Part shown: positions 1 through 7,231 of the stretch, piece by piece | Position numbering within the stretch: the first letter of the stretch is position 1 | Layout: every line of letters begins with the position of its first letter | Source: Pseudomonadota bacterium | GTDB lineage: Bacteria > Pseudomonadota > Gammaproteobacteria > Halothiobacillales > Halothiobacillaceae | Assembly: GCA_021795795.1 (NCBI GenBank) | Contig: JAJYPA010000122.1 | Span: forward strand, 1 to 17,673 | Direction: 5' to 3' | Length of the DNA stretch: 17,673 nt | Made by a program: the position numbers and the translations under genes | The notes under the pieces: generated by a model | Told to the model about the DNA's origin: nothing | What the model saw: the letters and a program-made list of their open reading frames with translations, nothing else | The model's database searches: none

Positions 1-1
1 T

Positions 2-1375
2 AACACGCAGAAAAAGGACTTTGTCTACAATGATCGTTTTGTGGACAAGACCCATCGCTTCCGGCATTCCTTGTGGCTGGAGTTCATGTACCAGCGTCTG
101 ACCATTGCCCGAGATCTGCTATCGGAAAATGGAGTGATCCTGGTGAGCATCGACGATCACGAGGTGTTCCGCCTGGGGATGTTGATGGATCGCGTGTTTG
201 GCGAGGAAAACAAGGCTGGGGTGATAGTCTGGAAAAACGTGACGGACAATAACCCGAGCCGGGTGGCTACGGAACATGAGTATGTGCTGGTGTACATGAA
301 AGACAAGACATCCTGTCCTCCAGTCTGGAAATCACCGGACCTCGCGGTGAAGACGCTCATGCTGGAGAAAGAACGGGAACTACTGGCGGCACACAAGGAC
401 AAGGAGTCCTTGCAGGCGGCTTACAACGCGTGGTTCCGTGCCGTGAAAGATCAACTGCCTCCACTGGATAATTACAAATTCATTGATCGTGGCGGGATAT
501 ATGCCGGCAGTCGCAGCGTACACAACCCAGGACGGGAAGGATATCGGTACGACGTCCTGCATGACGTGACCGGGAGGCCGTGCCGGCAACCGTTGATGGG
601 GTACCGTTTTCCGGAAAACACCATGCGGGATCTTTTGCGGGACGGTCGAATATTGTTTGGTGTCGACGAAAGCAAGTTGATCGAGTTGAAGATCTACCTG
701 CGTGATTACCAACAGAAGCTGCCCAGCGTAGTAGTATTCGATGGCCGCGCCGGCGCGAATGAATTGCGAGCCGTTTTCCCAGGGGCGGGCAAAATATTCA
801 ACAACCCAAAGCCTGTGGAATTTTTGAGCAATCTGTTGTCTTTCGTGACCTCTGGAGAGGATCTGGTACTGGATTTCTTTGCCGGGTCTGGAAGTACGGC
901 CCAGGCCGTACACGATCTGAACCGTGCGGACGGGCAGAATCGGCGCTACATTCTGATCAGCAGTACGGAGGCGACGAACGAGGAGCCGAGCAAAAACCTG
1001 TGTCGGGACGTGTGCGCCGAGCGGGTTCGCAGAGTGACGGAAGAAGGATTCGCCTACCTGCGGACCAGACGGATTGCCAAACACCGGCTCACGATAAGGC
1101 TGGACCATGCGGAGGTCTGGAACGCCTTACAGTTGCTGCATGAGCGGCCATTGTCGCCCTGGTCTGGGTATGGCCTGTCTACGGACGCTGGTATGGCCTA
1201 CCTTCGGGATTTCTCCGATCAGTCACTGGACCTTCTGACCGAGTGGAGAACAATGTTCACAGATCTGCCAATCACCTTGTACAGTTGGTCTCCGGAGCGC
1301 GTAAAAGCGTTGGTGCCTGATACTGTGTGGTGCCAACCCATTCCACAACATTTGAGAGACCGTTTCGGACGCTGA
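2..1375 (+). CDS. mod: Type III restriction-modification methyltransferase subunit (Mod), 5' end cut off by the window
   Basis: The reading frame is open from position 2 and begins NTQKKDFVYNDRFVD. In type III Mod proteins this stretch directly follows the catalytic DPPY motif, so the motif and the N-terminus lie just outside the window; the GTG at 41 is not the true start. The frame continues through a conserved block (RHSLWLEFMYQRL, then the VILVSIDDHE region) and a long middle part that should carry the target-recognition domain, and reaches the AdoMet-binding motif FFAGSGST at about 875-898. DPPY before FxGxG is the beta-class amino-methyltransferase order (N6-adenine). Mod methylates one strand of an asymmetric site and gives the Mod-Res complex its specificity. 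The stop is one base before the res start, so the two genes are one transcription unit. Family assignment is secure; the recognition site cannot be read from the sequence. Confidence 0.93.
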   Translation, partial: NTQKKDFVYNDRFVDKTHRFRHSLWLEFMYQRLTIARDLLSENGVILVSIDDHEVFRLGMLMDRVFGEENKAGVIVWKNVTDNNPSRVATEHEYVLVYMKDKTSCPPVWKSPDLAVKTLMLEKERELLAAHKDKESLQAAYNAWFRAVKDQLPPLDNYKFIDRGGIYAGSRSVHNPGREGYRYDVLHDVTGRPCRQPLMGYRFPENTMRDLLRDGRILFGVDESKLIELKIYLRDYQQKLPSVVVFDGRAGANELRAVFPGAGKIFNNPKPVEFLSNLLSFVTSGEDLVLDFFAGSGSTAQAVHDLNRADGQNRRYILISSTEATNEEPSKNLCRDVCAERVRRVTEEGFAYLRTRRIAKHRLTIRLDHAEVWNALQLLHERPLSPWSGYGLSTDAGMAYLRDFSDQSLDLLTEWRTMFTDLPITLYSWSPERVKALVPDTVWCQPIPQHLRDRFGR

Positions 1376-1376
1376 T

Positions 1377-3920
1377 ATGCCTATTGACCTAAAAGATTTC
1401 CAGAATGACGTGCTGGACGGCATGGTGGCCCGCTTTGAAAGCGTGCGCGCCATCTATGAACAGGTGGAACGGAATACCCGCCTGGCTTCCCGTATCGCTG
1501 AAGCCAGACAAGCCGATGGCGCACTGGTCTTGCAAGCGCCAACAGGTGCCGGCAAGACGATTTTGGCGGTGGAAGCGGTACGGCGTCTTTCGACCCAGGA
1601 AAAGATACTCTGGTTCTGGTTTGCGCCTTACTCTGGTCTGGTGGAACAATCACGGTCGGTATTGGCTGCGCAAGCGCCGGAAGTAAAGCTTTTTGATCTG
1701 CGGGTGGACAGGCAATCAGACAAAGTGCGTGAGGGCGGAGTTTTCGTGACCACATGGTCATCGGTTGCAACCAGCAGCGTCGAAAGCCGCAGATCGCGAA
1801 CGCGGGATGATGACGGTTTATCGGTGGACGAGTTGATTGTTCTTGCGCGCGCGGCAGGGGTGCGGATCGGCTGTGTTGTGGACGAAGCGCACCACGGGTT
1901 CCATCGGGCGGCGCAGGCGCGGGTCTTTTTCAGGACGGTTCTGGCACCGGACTACGCCCTGATGATGACGGCAACGCCACGGGACGAGGACCTGGCGGCA
2001 TTCGAGGAAGATACGGGATACGAGCTGGGTGGGCCTGCGGACTGGGCGTCGGTGAGCCGGACGGATGCGGTAGAGGCGGGTTTGCTCAAGCGAGGGGTAC
2101 GCATGGTGCGGTTTATTGCCAGCGACGATAATCTCTCACAGCTATTGAGCTTCGAGCACATTGCGCTGAATGAATGTGCGAAGGCGCACAGGAAGATTCG
2201 ACAAATGCTGGAAGACTCCGGGATGTCGCTGACACCGTTGATGCTGGTTCAGGTGCCCAACGGCCGGGAGGATCAGGAGTCTGCCAGGCGGTATTTGGTG
2301 GATGTACTCGGGTTCTCCGCTGATGCGGTCAAGGTGCATACGTCCGACGAGCCGGACCCTGAGTTGCTCTCATTGGCGAACGACTCCACGGTGGAAGTGC
2401 TGATCTTCAAGATGGCAGTCGCTATTGGTTTTGATGCCCCGCGCGCGTTCACGCTGGCGGCGTTACGCGGTGCGCGTGATGCCGGTTTTGGTGTGCAGGT
2501 TATTGGGCGGATTTTGCGTCGTCACGCATTATTGCAAGGGCGCAATGACCTTCCGCCGGAAGTGGAGCATGGCTATGTATTTCTCGCCAACTCAGCGTCG
2601 CAGGAAGGTCTGTTGACCGCCGGGCAGCGGATTAACGAGATGACGACCCAGGCGCCGAGTATTGGCACGCAAACGGTGATCACGGTATTTGGGGATGCGT
2701 CTGAATTGCAGATAGTCAGCACGGGTGAAACGCTGCAGTTGCTGATTGGCAAGGACGGCGGGATACAAACGGCAAGCGATGGCGACCTCACGATGACGGA
2801 TCCCGCAGACCATCCTGCGGGAGAGGTTGTGCCTGGTATATCGGGGGCAAACCCTGGTTTTGCCGCGGCGGTTCATTCCGCCTTTGGTCTTTTGGAGTCA
2901 ACATCGAGTAACACAGGCACGCCAAATCCTTTTCAGTCGTCCCCTCCCACCCAAAGTATGCTTCCGCTCCTCAACCTGGCGTCCAACCAGGTATATCTTT
3001 ACCAACGCGCATCTGGCGCACCGACAACATTAAGGTCAGAAAGGAAGCCGAACCTGCCGCCGCAATTTGAAGTGGCTATTGCGGATCATGTGGATTTCAA
3101 CGACACCGTTCTGGGTACGCGTTTCAAGAGCCGGGTTCAGGTCCATCGAAGCGAAACGGGTCTTTTTGATGAGGCGTCGGTCGAACGTGATGAGGATATT
3201 TACGAGCGATTACCGCCGGAGTATGTGGCCAGACGCGCAGAAACATTGCGCCTGAATCTGGTGGACTCGAACGACCGGGAGCTGCAACCCGTTCTTCTGG
3301 ACCGGTTCCGGACGAGTCTCCAGCGCAATGGGTATGAGTATCCAGAAGACGAGGAATTGCTTTTGCAGCAATTGGATCTGGTGCTGGCGCGCAATCCGGC
3401 GCTCCTCCGTGAAGCCTATCGCCGGGTGAGTAGCAACAGAATTACGGACATGGAGGTAACATTCCCGGGAGAAATAAGTAGTGAGACGCGGTTACCGCCA
3501 GCGAAGCGCAATGCGTATGGATGTTACCCGGCCGGATTGAATCAGGATGAGTTAACAGTAGCAAGGATGCTGGACGCAAACCCATTGGTGTTATGGTGGC
3601 ATCGCAATCCGCCCAGACGTCTGGAATCGGTGGGTTTGTACCGCTGGGATGATGGGAAAGGGTATTTCCCGGATTTTGTGGTGGGCGTCCGATCCCGCGA
3701 TACGCTGGATCAAATCGCGCTGCTGGAAGTGAAGGGGAGTCAATTTTGGGCTGTTGAAGATGAGGTCGAGAAATACGGTGCCGGGCATCCTGATTATGGT
3801 CAAGTATTCATGATTGGCAGACGCCGTGGTGAAGAGACATTCCACCACTTGCGGCGCGAAAGGGATCGACTGACAACGGACGGAAGTTTTGCCGTGGAGC
3901 GGCTGAAGTACCGATCGTGA
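1377..3920 (+). CDS. res: Type III restriction endonuclease subunit (Res), helicase plus PD-ExK nuclease
   Basis: This 847-residue protein starts one base after the mod stop. It is a superfamily 2 helicase-like translocase with Walker A APTGAGKT (54-61), a DEAH box (DEAHH from 169), motif III ATP (199-201) and motif VI QVIGRILRR (374-382). The C-terminus has a PD-(D/E)xK nuclease core: PDF with D766, then LLEVKG with E784 and K786. These are all the parts of a type III Res subunit, which needs Mod to find its site, uses ATP to communicate along DNA and cuts about 25 bp from the site. The length is slightly below the usual 900-1000 residues, but no motif is missing and the frame is intact, so the enzyme is probably active. 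It converges with the next gene across about 50 bp, and I see no clear terminator there. Confidence 0.93.
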   Translation: MPIDLKDFQNDVLDGMVARFESVRAIYEQVERNTRLASRIAEARQADGALVLQAPTGAGKTILAVEAVRRLSTQEKILWFWFAPYSGLVEQSRSVLAAQAPEVKLFDLRVDRQSDKVREGGVFVTTWSSVATSSVESRRSRTRDDDGLSVDELIVLARAAGVRIGCVVDEAHHGFHRAAQARVFFRTVLAPDYALMMTATPRDEDLAAFEEDTGYELGGPADWASVSRTDAVEAGLLKRGVRMVRFIASDDNLSQLLSFEHIALNECAKAHRKIRQMLEDSGMSLTPLMLVQVPNGREDQESARRYLVDVLGFSADAVKVHTSDEPDPELLSLANDSTVEVLIFKMAVAIGFDAPRAFTLAALRGARDAGFGVQVIGRILRRHALLQGRNDLPPEVEHGYVFLANSASQEGLLTAGQRINEMTTQAPSIGTQTVITVFGDASELQIVSTGETLQLLIGKDGGIQTASDGDLTMTDPADHPAGEVVPGISGANPGFAAAVHSAFGLLESTSSNTGTPNPFQSSPPTQSMLPLLNLASNQVYLYQRASGAPTTLRSERKPNLPPQFEVAIADHVDFNDTVLGTRFKSRVQVHRSETGLFDEASVERDEDIYERLPPEYVARRAETLRLNLVDSNDRELQPVLLDRFRTSLQRNGYEYPEDEELLLQQLDLVLARNPALLREAYRRVSSNRITDMEVTFPGEISSETRLPPAKRNAYGCYPAGLNQDELTVARMLDANPLVLWWHRNPPRRLESVGLYRWDDGKGYFPDFVVGVRSRDTLDQIALLEVKGSQFWAVEDEVEKYGAGHPDYGQVFMIGRRRGEETFHHLRRERDRLTTDGSFAVERLKYRS

Positions 3921-3972
3921 AGCTATATGGACTTGCGCGGCGAATCTGGTAGCCACAATGTAAAAAAGGTAT

Positions 3973-4350
3973 TCACAAAAATTCCTCCCATTCTTCCGGA
4001 AAATCGCAAGTACTAGGCGCACCTCGAAACAACGGCGCGATATCCGCGTCTGCGAATCCAGCCAATCCGCACCCGATCCGCGTCACGAAGAATCGCAGTT
4101 GAGGATGCCCTTTCGCGTATTCCAAGAAGCAATCCACGCCATCCCGCACGTCTTCCAACGACAACGTACTGAGATTGGCGTGTTTGGTGGCAATGGCATA
4201 AGTATTACCGGTACGCCCTTGCCCTACCCCATATTCAGCGCCAAAGTGCAATCTAGCGACCTTTGCTGCACCAGCCCCATGACGACCGGCCAGGTTGCTG
4301 CCGAATACGAAGATGGCAGGATAGTTTGGTAAAGTACCGTCTTTGTGCAT
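3973..4350 (-). CDS. Macrodomain-like small protein (A1S_2505-type family)
   Basis: The protein has 125 residues. Near the N-terminus it carries AIFVFGSNLAGRHGAGAA and later FVTRIGCGLAGF, followed by a short acidic tail. These two glycine-rich loops are the hallmark of a small family seen in phages and mobile elements (I know it as A1S_2505-like) and resemble the ADP-ribose-binding loops of macrodomains. Binding or removal of ADP-ribose, or of a related nucleotide, is therefore plausible but inferred. The ATG lies 5 nt after the stop of the nucleotidyltransferase gene, with only a very close AAGGA before it, so translation is probably coupled to the upstream gene. It is the last gene of a three-gene operon read from the promoter at 5496-5524. 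Confidence 0.8.
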   Translation of the reverse strand: MHKDGTLPNYPAIFVFGSNLAGRHGAGAAKVARLHFGAEYGVGQGRTGNTYAIATKHANLSTLSLEDVRDGVDCFLEYAKGHPQLRFFVTRIGCGLAGFADADIAPLFRGAPSTCDFPEEWEEFL

Positions 4351-4355
4351 ATCCT

Positions 4356-5171
4356 TCAGGTTTCTCCAAGAATGATGGCGGCAATGAGCCGATCTACCGC
4401 TTGCTGCTGTTGCTCACTCTTTTCCGTTAGTGGCTGCGTTCTGATTATCTCCCGATTGTGTTCGAGGCGATCCTGGATGAACTGTTTGAGAGGACCTAAA
4501 TCCTTTTTGGTGACGACGCAGCTTTCGTTCTCGCCCGTTTTGACATCAAGCAGTAGAACGACGGTTGCCATAATGTCTTCGTCGCAGACCGACCGGGCCA
4601 GTGTGATGAAATCCAGCGGTGGAATCCCAATATCCGGGTTCTCCTCCACCCACATGCAACAGAACAGTCCGCGAAGAACGTACAGGGTTTTTTTGGCGTT
4701 CCACCACTCCTGATTGCGCAAATATTTCTCGTAGGTCTTGCGCGCCAGTCCGTAGTAGTGCCGCAAAGCCCATTCCGGACGATAGAGCACGTTGGCCAAG
4801 CTGATAAGTGACGGCAAGCACTCCCGGTAGACTGTGGGTGACGCCAGCCATTCGAGTGCCGCCACGTTACCTTTTTGGAGTAATGCAACGGTCTTCCGAA
4901 TATCCCAACCAGCGAAATCGAGTTCTCCGTCCATTATCTCGATCGTGTCATCCAGCGGCGTAATGCCCAGATAAGCCGTCACCGGGCGCGCAAAGATAAA
5001 GCGGATGTCATAATCGCTGTCCGGCGATGCGAAACCCCAGGCGCGGCTACCGGATTCGGCGGCGTAGAGGATTCTGACGTCGTCGTGGGTCTGTTCGAGC
5101 TTGCAGAGTTTGTCCTGAATGATGTTCTTTTGCTCTATATCCCGCAAGGCCAATTCCGTAGTCCTATCCAA
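4356..5171 (-). CDS. RlaP-type DNA polymerase beta superfamily nucleotidyltransferase
   Basis: The 271-residue protein has the nucleotidyltransferase signature GSRAWGFASPDSDYDIRF: G41-S42, then D53 and D55 as the likely metal-binding pair. The whole pattern and the length match the RlaP/YcgL family (Pfam PF10127, predicted RNA-repair nucleotidyltransferases). The reaction would be transfer of a nucleotide to an RNA end or another acceptor; the true substrate is not established for the family. The start is a TTG with GGGG seven bases upstream. An in-frame stop lies a few codons further upstream and no ATG or GTG fits, so the TTG is the best choice. It follows the His-rich membrane protein gene by 13 nt and precedes the macrodomain-like gene by 5 nt, so all three are probably one transcript. 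Confidence 0.85.
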   Translation of the reverse strand: MDRTTELALRDIEQKNIIQDKLCKLEQTHDDVRILYAAESGSRAWGFASPDSDYDIRFIFARPVTAYLGITPLDDTIEIMDGELDFAGWDIRKTVALLQKGNVAALEWLASPTVYRECLPSLISLANVLYRPEWALRHYYGLARKTYEKYLRNQEWWNAKKTLYVLRGLFCCMWVEENPDIGIPPLDFITLARSVCDEDIMATVVLLLDVKTGENESCVVTKKDLGPLKQFIQDRLEHNREIIRTQPLTEKSEQQQQAVDRLIAAIILGET

Positions 5172-5184
5172 GTGATTGCCCCGG

Positions 5185-5433
5185 TTAACTTTCTATCCGG
5201 CGATTCCACAGCCAGTAACCTCCGCCAACCAATACGATACCAACCACCGCCACAATCAGGACTTCTTCCAGGCTCATGCTACGGAACAGACGGAAGATGG
5301 CTCCGTAAATGAGGCCATGGATAATGCCTCCAATTATGGTGTGCATCAGCCAGCCGCCGTGGTCGGCAACGGCGTGTCCAGCATAATATGGGTGATGATA
5401 ATGGTTTTCGTAAGCCATCGTGTGGTGCCACAT
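5185..5433 (-). CDS. Small His-rich membrane protein, unknown function
   Basis: The protein has 82 residues. The N-terminal third is rich in histidine and tyrosine (WHHTMAYENHYHHPYY), then comes a hydrophobic glycine-rich segment (about 29-48: WLMHTIIGGIIHGLIYGAIF) and a second strongly hydrophobic segment (about 55-75: EEVLIVAVVGIVLVGGGYW). Two membrane passes are likely, with a possible metal-binding face. AAGAGG sits seven bases before the ATG and a near-consensus promoter lies upstream, so this is a real gene despite its size. It heads the operon with the RlaP-like and macrodomain-like genes. I do not recognise a named family. Confidence 0.7.
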   Translation of the reverse strand: MWHHTMAYENHYHHPYYAGHAVADHGGWLMHTIIGGIIHGLIYGAIFRLFRSMSLEEVLIVAVVGIVLVGGGYWLWNRRIES

Positions 5434-5495
5434 GTGAATGCCTCTTGGATATCGTGGTTTCTGGTTATTGTATCATACCGTTTTTGCCTATCGGC

Positions 5496-5524
5496 ATTAT
5501 ATCTCTTGAAATGAAGTTGCCCAA
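5496..5524 (-). promoter_or_regulatory. Sigma-70-type promoter of the membrane protein / RlaP-like / macrodomain-like operon
   Basis: On the - strand TTGGGC (5524-5519) is followed after exactly 17 bases by a perfect TATAAT (5501-5496). The first gene starts about 60 bases downstream at 5433. The spacing and the perfect -10 make this a good promoter. It lies between the rep stop and the operon, so the operon does not depend on rep transcription. A palindrome at 5542-5560 lies about 18 bp upstream of the -35. Confidence 0.7.
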
Positions 5525-5541
5525 GAAGAGGCTCAACGCTT

Positions 5542-5563
5542 CGGGATCAAATTGATCCCGGTG
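5542..5563. repeat. Palindrome also found, slightly changed, at 15982-16003
   Basis: CGGGATCAA and TTGATCCCG form a perfect 9-bp inverted repeat around one central A (5542-5560). A shorter outer pair, CTTCGG (5539-5544) and CCGAAG (5567-5572), brackets it. No T-run follows on either strand, so it is a poor terminator; an operator upstream of the promoter at 5496-5524 is more likely. The related copy between nadM and nadV matches at 19 of 22 positions, including the flanking GTG. Confidence 0.6.
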
Positions 5564-5590
5564 CTTCCGAAGATCGTGGGTCATGTTGGG

Positions 5591-7018
5591 TCAGCATCCA
5601 AAACGTATCTCACTCATCTTGACAGGTTCATGCCTGGTGATGGGTGCGTCAGAAACCGGTATACCAGCGGTGAGCAGGGTTTCTTCAAGCGTTGTGCGGT
5701 TGTCGGAAATGTCGTTTTCAATGCCTTGGAACCAGCTAGACAAAGCGTCCAAGGTACGGTGACCAGCGAAAAAAGCATAGCGTGAAAGGTCGCCTAGATA
5801 TGGCAGCAGCTTGGGATCATCGGTTGAAATCCATCCTTTTTGATGCACGGAATCGAGGAAATATCCATTACCGCCGGGTCGATCTTGAGAAGGTTTTGGT
5901 GTCTGGTTATTTTTAGAAAAATCAGAAATAGAAAAAACATTTTTAAAAACCTTTTTATTTTCTTTTACTGTCTTATTAAAAAGGGGCGACATGGATGTCG
6001 GGTGGCTAGAAGCGCGCTGTTCCTCGCCGGGGGCAACGGGTGATGCGGCATAGTGTGCCAATTGGCACACTCCAGATTCTGCCTGAACCTCAGCACCACC
6101 TGGCGTGGGGTTGCTGTCCTCAATCTCGTAATTCTGATCTGTCGTCTCTGAATTTTCAGGAGGCTGTTCATTTTCCGCTGCGGACAAGGCTTTCATACCA
6201 TCTTTCAGACTGTATGCCGTCAGGTCGGAATCTGGATGAGCATGAGTGTTTACAGGCGATCCCACCAGTTCAGGATCCTGTGATACATCGGGAAGACCGG
6301 AGTTCATGGGAAACCCAGGAATCATGTCGCCAATACGTACTGACCCATAATGTTTGTACTGCCGCACATCCGGATTCTGCGCCGCTGCGGATTTGGCCTG
6401 CGGTGGCTCTTGCCCTGTGGATGCGCTCTTGATACGTCCACGCCGGGAGTTTTCCAGGCGTTCCGCCATCGACGGCGCATAGAGCAGCATATAAGAGGAC
6501 GCCTGCCTGCGGCCTTGGTGGAATCGCGGGGTGGCTAATATTAGCCCAACATCACACAGCTTCTTCAGTGCGCGCTCTATGGTTCGTTCACAAAGGTCGT
6601 GCCCGACTCTGATCTTGATGTCGTTGGCAATCTGCTGGACACTGACGATAGCTTCCGGGTAATCGGTGTGAGTGGCGGAAGCCGTAGCGCGCAGCCGTCT
6701 ATCCATACCGTCCCAGACCAGATACTCGGCCAGCGAGTCGAGTAAAGAAAGCGCCGCGTCCTGAACGGAGTCAGCCCTGATGGTGAAGAAGTCGCGCCTG
6801 GCTGCGTCCTTGATTGCCTTGAACCCATTTTGCGGCGGGCGGACATCAGCAGGACTTGCGTGTTGCTCTGTATGGGCGGCGTGACGGGTTGTCCCGGTAG
6901 TAGGCGATGGGACGTGGGGAAGAACGTCGTCGGCGCGGGCGACGGTCGGCTGCTGTGCAGTTACCGTACGGGACGGCGCGGCATGGATCGAAACGGAATA
7001 ATGGACCTGTTGTTGCAT
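5591..7018 (-). CDS. Winged-helix DNA-binding protein, candidate plasmid replication initiator (Rep)
   Basis: The protein has 475 residues from the ATG at 7018, which has AGGAG nine bases upstream; a TTG 20 codons earlier keeps the frame but has no such site. Residues about 75-195 look like a helix-turn-helix/winged-helix domain (IANDIKIRVGHDLCERTIE, then ALKKLCDVGLILATPRFHQG), the layout of initiators and phage O-type proteins. The middle is low-complexity and polar. The C-terminal 80 residues (YFLDSVHQKGWISTDDPKLL onward) are again folded-looking. There is no clear match to RepC, RepA or another named family. The role as initiator is inferred from its position after parA-parB on the same strand, an antisense-RNA-like unit in its leader (7094-7217), an AT-rich tract in its coding sequence (5905-5984) and a candidate parS inside it (6053-6070). 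It could instead be a transcription regulator. Confidence 0.6.
   Translation of the reverse strand: MQQQVHYSVSIHAAPSRTVTAQQPTVARADDVLPHVPSPTTGTTRHAAHTEQHASPADVRPPQNGFKAIKDAARRDFFTIRADSVQDAALSLLDSLAEYLVWDGMDRRLRATASATHTDYPEAIVSVQQIANDIKIRVGHDLCERTIERALKKLCDVGLILATPRFHQGRRQASSYMLLYAPSMAERLENSRRGRIKSASTGQEPPQAKSAAAQNPDVRQYKHYGSVRIGDMIPGFPMNSGLPDVSQDPELVGSPVNTHAHPDSDLTAYSLKDGMKALSAAENEQPPENSETTDQNYEIEDSNPTPGGAEVQAESGVCQLAHYAASPVAPGEEQRASSHPTSMSPLFNKTVKENKKVFKNVFSISDFSKNNQTPKPSQDRPGGNGYFLDSVHQKGWISTDDPKLLPYLGDLSRYAFFAGHRTLDALSSWFQGIENDISDNRTTLEETLLTAGIPVSDAPITRHEPVKMSEIRFGC
5905..5984. other. AT-rich tract inside rep, candidate origin melting region
   Basis: About 80 bases are only around one-fifth G+C, made of A and T runs, inside an otherwise GC-balanced gene. 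The tract encodes a Lys/Asn/Phe-rich linker (around NKKVFKNVFSISDFSKNNQ), where the protein sequence appears little constrained. In repABC replicons the origin lies in an AT-rich part of repC, so a similar role here is reasonable. It is not proven: an AT-rich linker alone would look the same. Confidence 0.4.
6052..6071. repeat. Perfect 20-bp palindrome, candidate parS site 1 (inside rep)
   Basis: AGTGTGCCAATTGGCACACT is its own reverse complement over all 20 bases. The 18-bp core recurs at 7366-7383 with only the two symmetric central positions changed (AATT to GATC), giving the consensus GTGTGCCRATYGGCACAC. Two such perfect palindromes within 1.3 kb of parB are best explained as ParB-binding sites. 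Confidence 0.6.
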
Positions 7019-7033
7019 GGCGGTTTTCTCCTG

Positions 7034-7076
7034 AAAAAAGACGGCAATGAGCCCGCCGAAGATGTTGAATTTCGGC
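7034..7076 (-). promoter_or_regulatory. Competing dyads in the rep leader, possible attenuator
   Basis: In the - strand leader just before rep, GCCGAA and TTCGGC (7076-7071 and 7060-7055) can form one hairpin. CGGC (7058-7055) can instead pair with GCCG (7045-7042), and this second hairpin is followed by TCTTTTTT (7041-7034), as in a weak intrinsic terminator. The two share bases, so they exclude each other. The rep ribosome-binding site begins at once after the T-run. The 4-bp stem is short, so confidence is low. Confidence 0.35.
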
Positions 7077-7093
7077 AAAACTCCAGTAGATGC

Positions 7094-7122
7094 TTGACGG
7101 GGTCTTTTCTCGGGAATATGCT
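7094..7122 (+). promoter_or_regulatory. Promoter of a putative antisense RNA opposite the rep leader
   Basis: On the + strand TTGACG (7094-7099) is followed by a 17-base spacer and TATGCT (7117-7122). This is close to the sigma-70 consensus with ideal spacing, and it points away from rep with no protein gene downstream. Transcription would begin near 7129. Confidence 0.6.
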
Positions 7123-7128
7123 ACTTAC

Positions 7129-7217
7129 TGTCAGGCAGTAGCTGGTCTTCTGAGAGAAGGTCGGTCAAGCATGGGTAGTAAAGAAGAGAAGCCGCGGCGG
7201 CAACCGCGGCTTTCCTT
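7129..7217 (+). ncRNA. Putative counter-transcribed RNA controlling rep
   Basis: A transcript from the promoter at 7094-7122 would run about 85-90 nt to the terminator hairpin and its T-rich tail at about 7212-7217. Inside it, CTTCT and AGAAG around GAG (7147-7159) can form a short stem-loop before the terminator. It is fully complementary to the rep mRNA leader. Antisense RNAs of this size and position, between the partition gene and the initiator gene, control copy number in repABC plasmids. No family match is claimed; the call rests on promoter, terminator and position. Confidence 0.5.
7189..7217 (+). terminator. Intrinsic terminator hairpin between parB and rep
   Basis: AAGCCGCGG (7189-7197) and CCGCGGCTT (7204-7212) form a perfect 9-bp GC-rich stem with the loop CGGCAA. 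On the + strand it is followed by TTCCTTTT, which suits the antisense RNA. On the - strand the following sequence is CTCTTCTTTACT, moderately T-rich, so it may also end part of the parA-parB transcription. Confidence 0.7.
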
Positions 7218-7231
7218 TTGGATGGCGTCGG

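Noticed and set aside
380..1108. A 242-codon - strand open frame
   Set aside because: It is antisense to the methyltransferase gene with no motif or ribosome-binding site.
7019..7078. TTG start giving Rep 20 extra residues
   Set aside because: The ATG at 7018 has AGGAG at good spacing. The extension covers leader hairpins and has no ribosome-binding site of its own.
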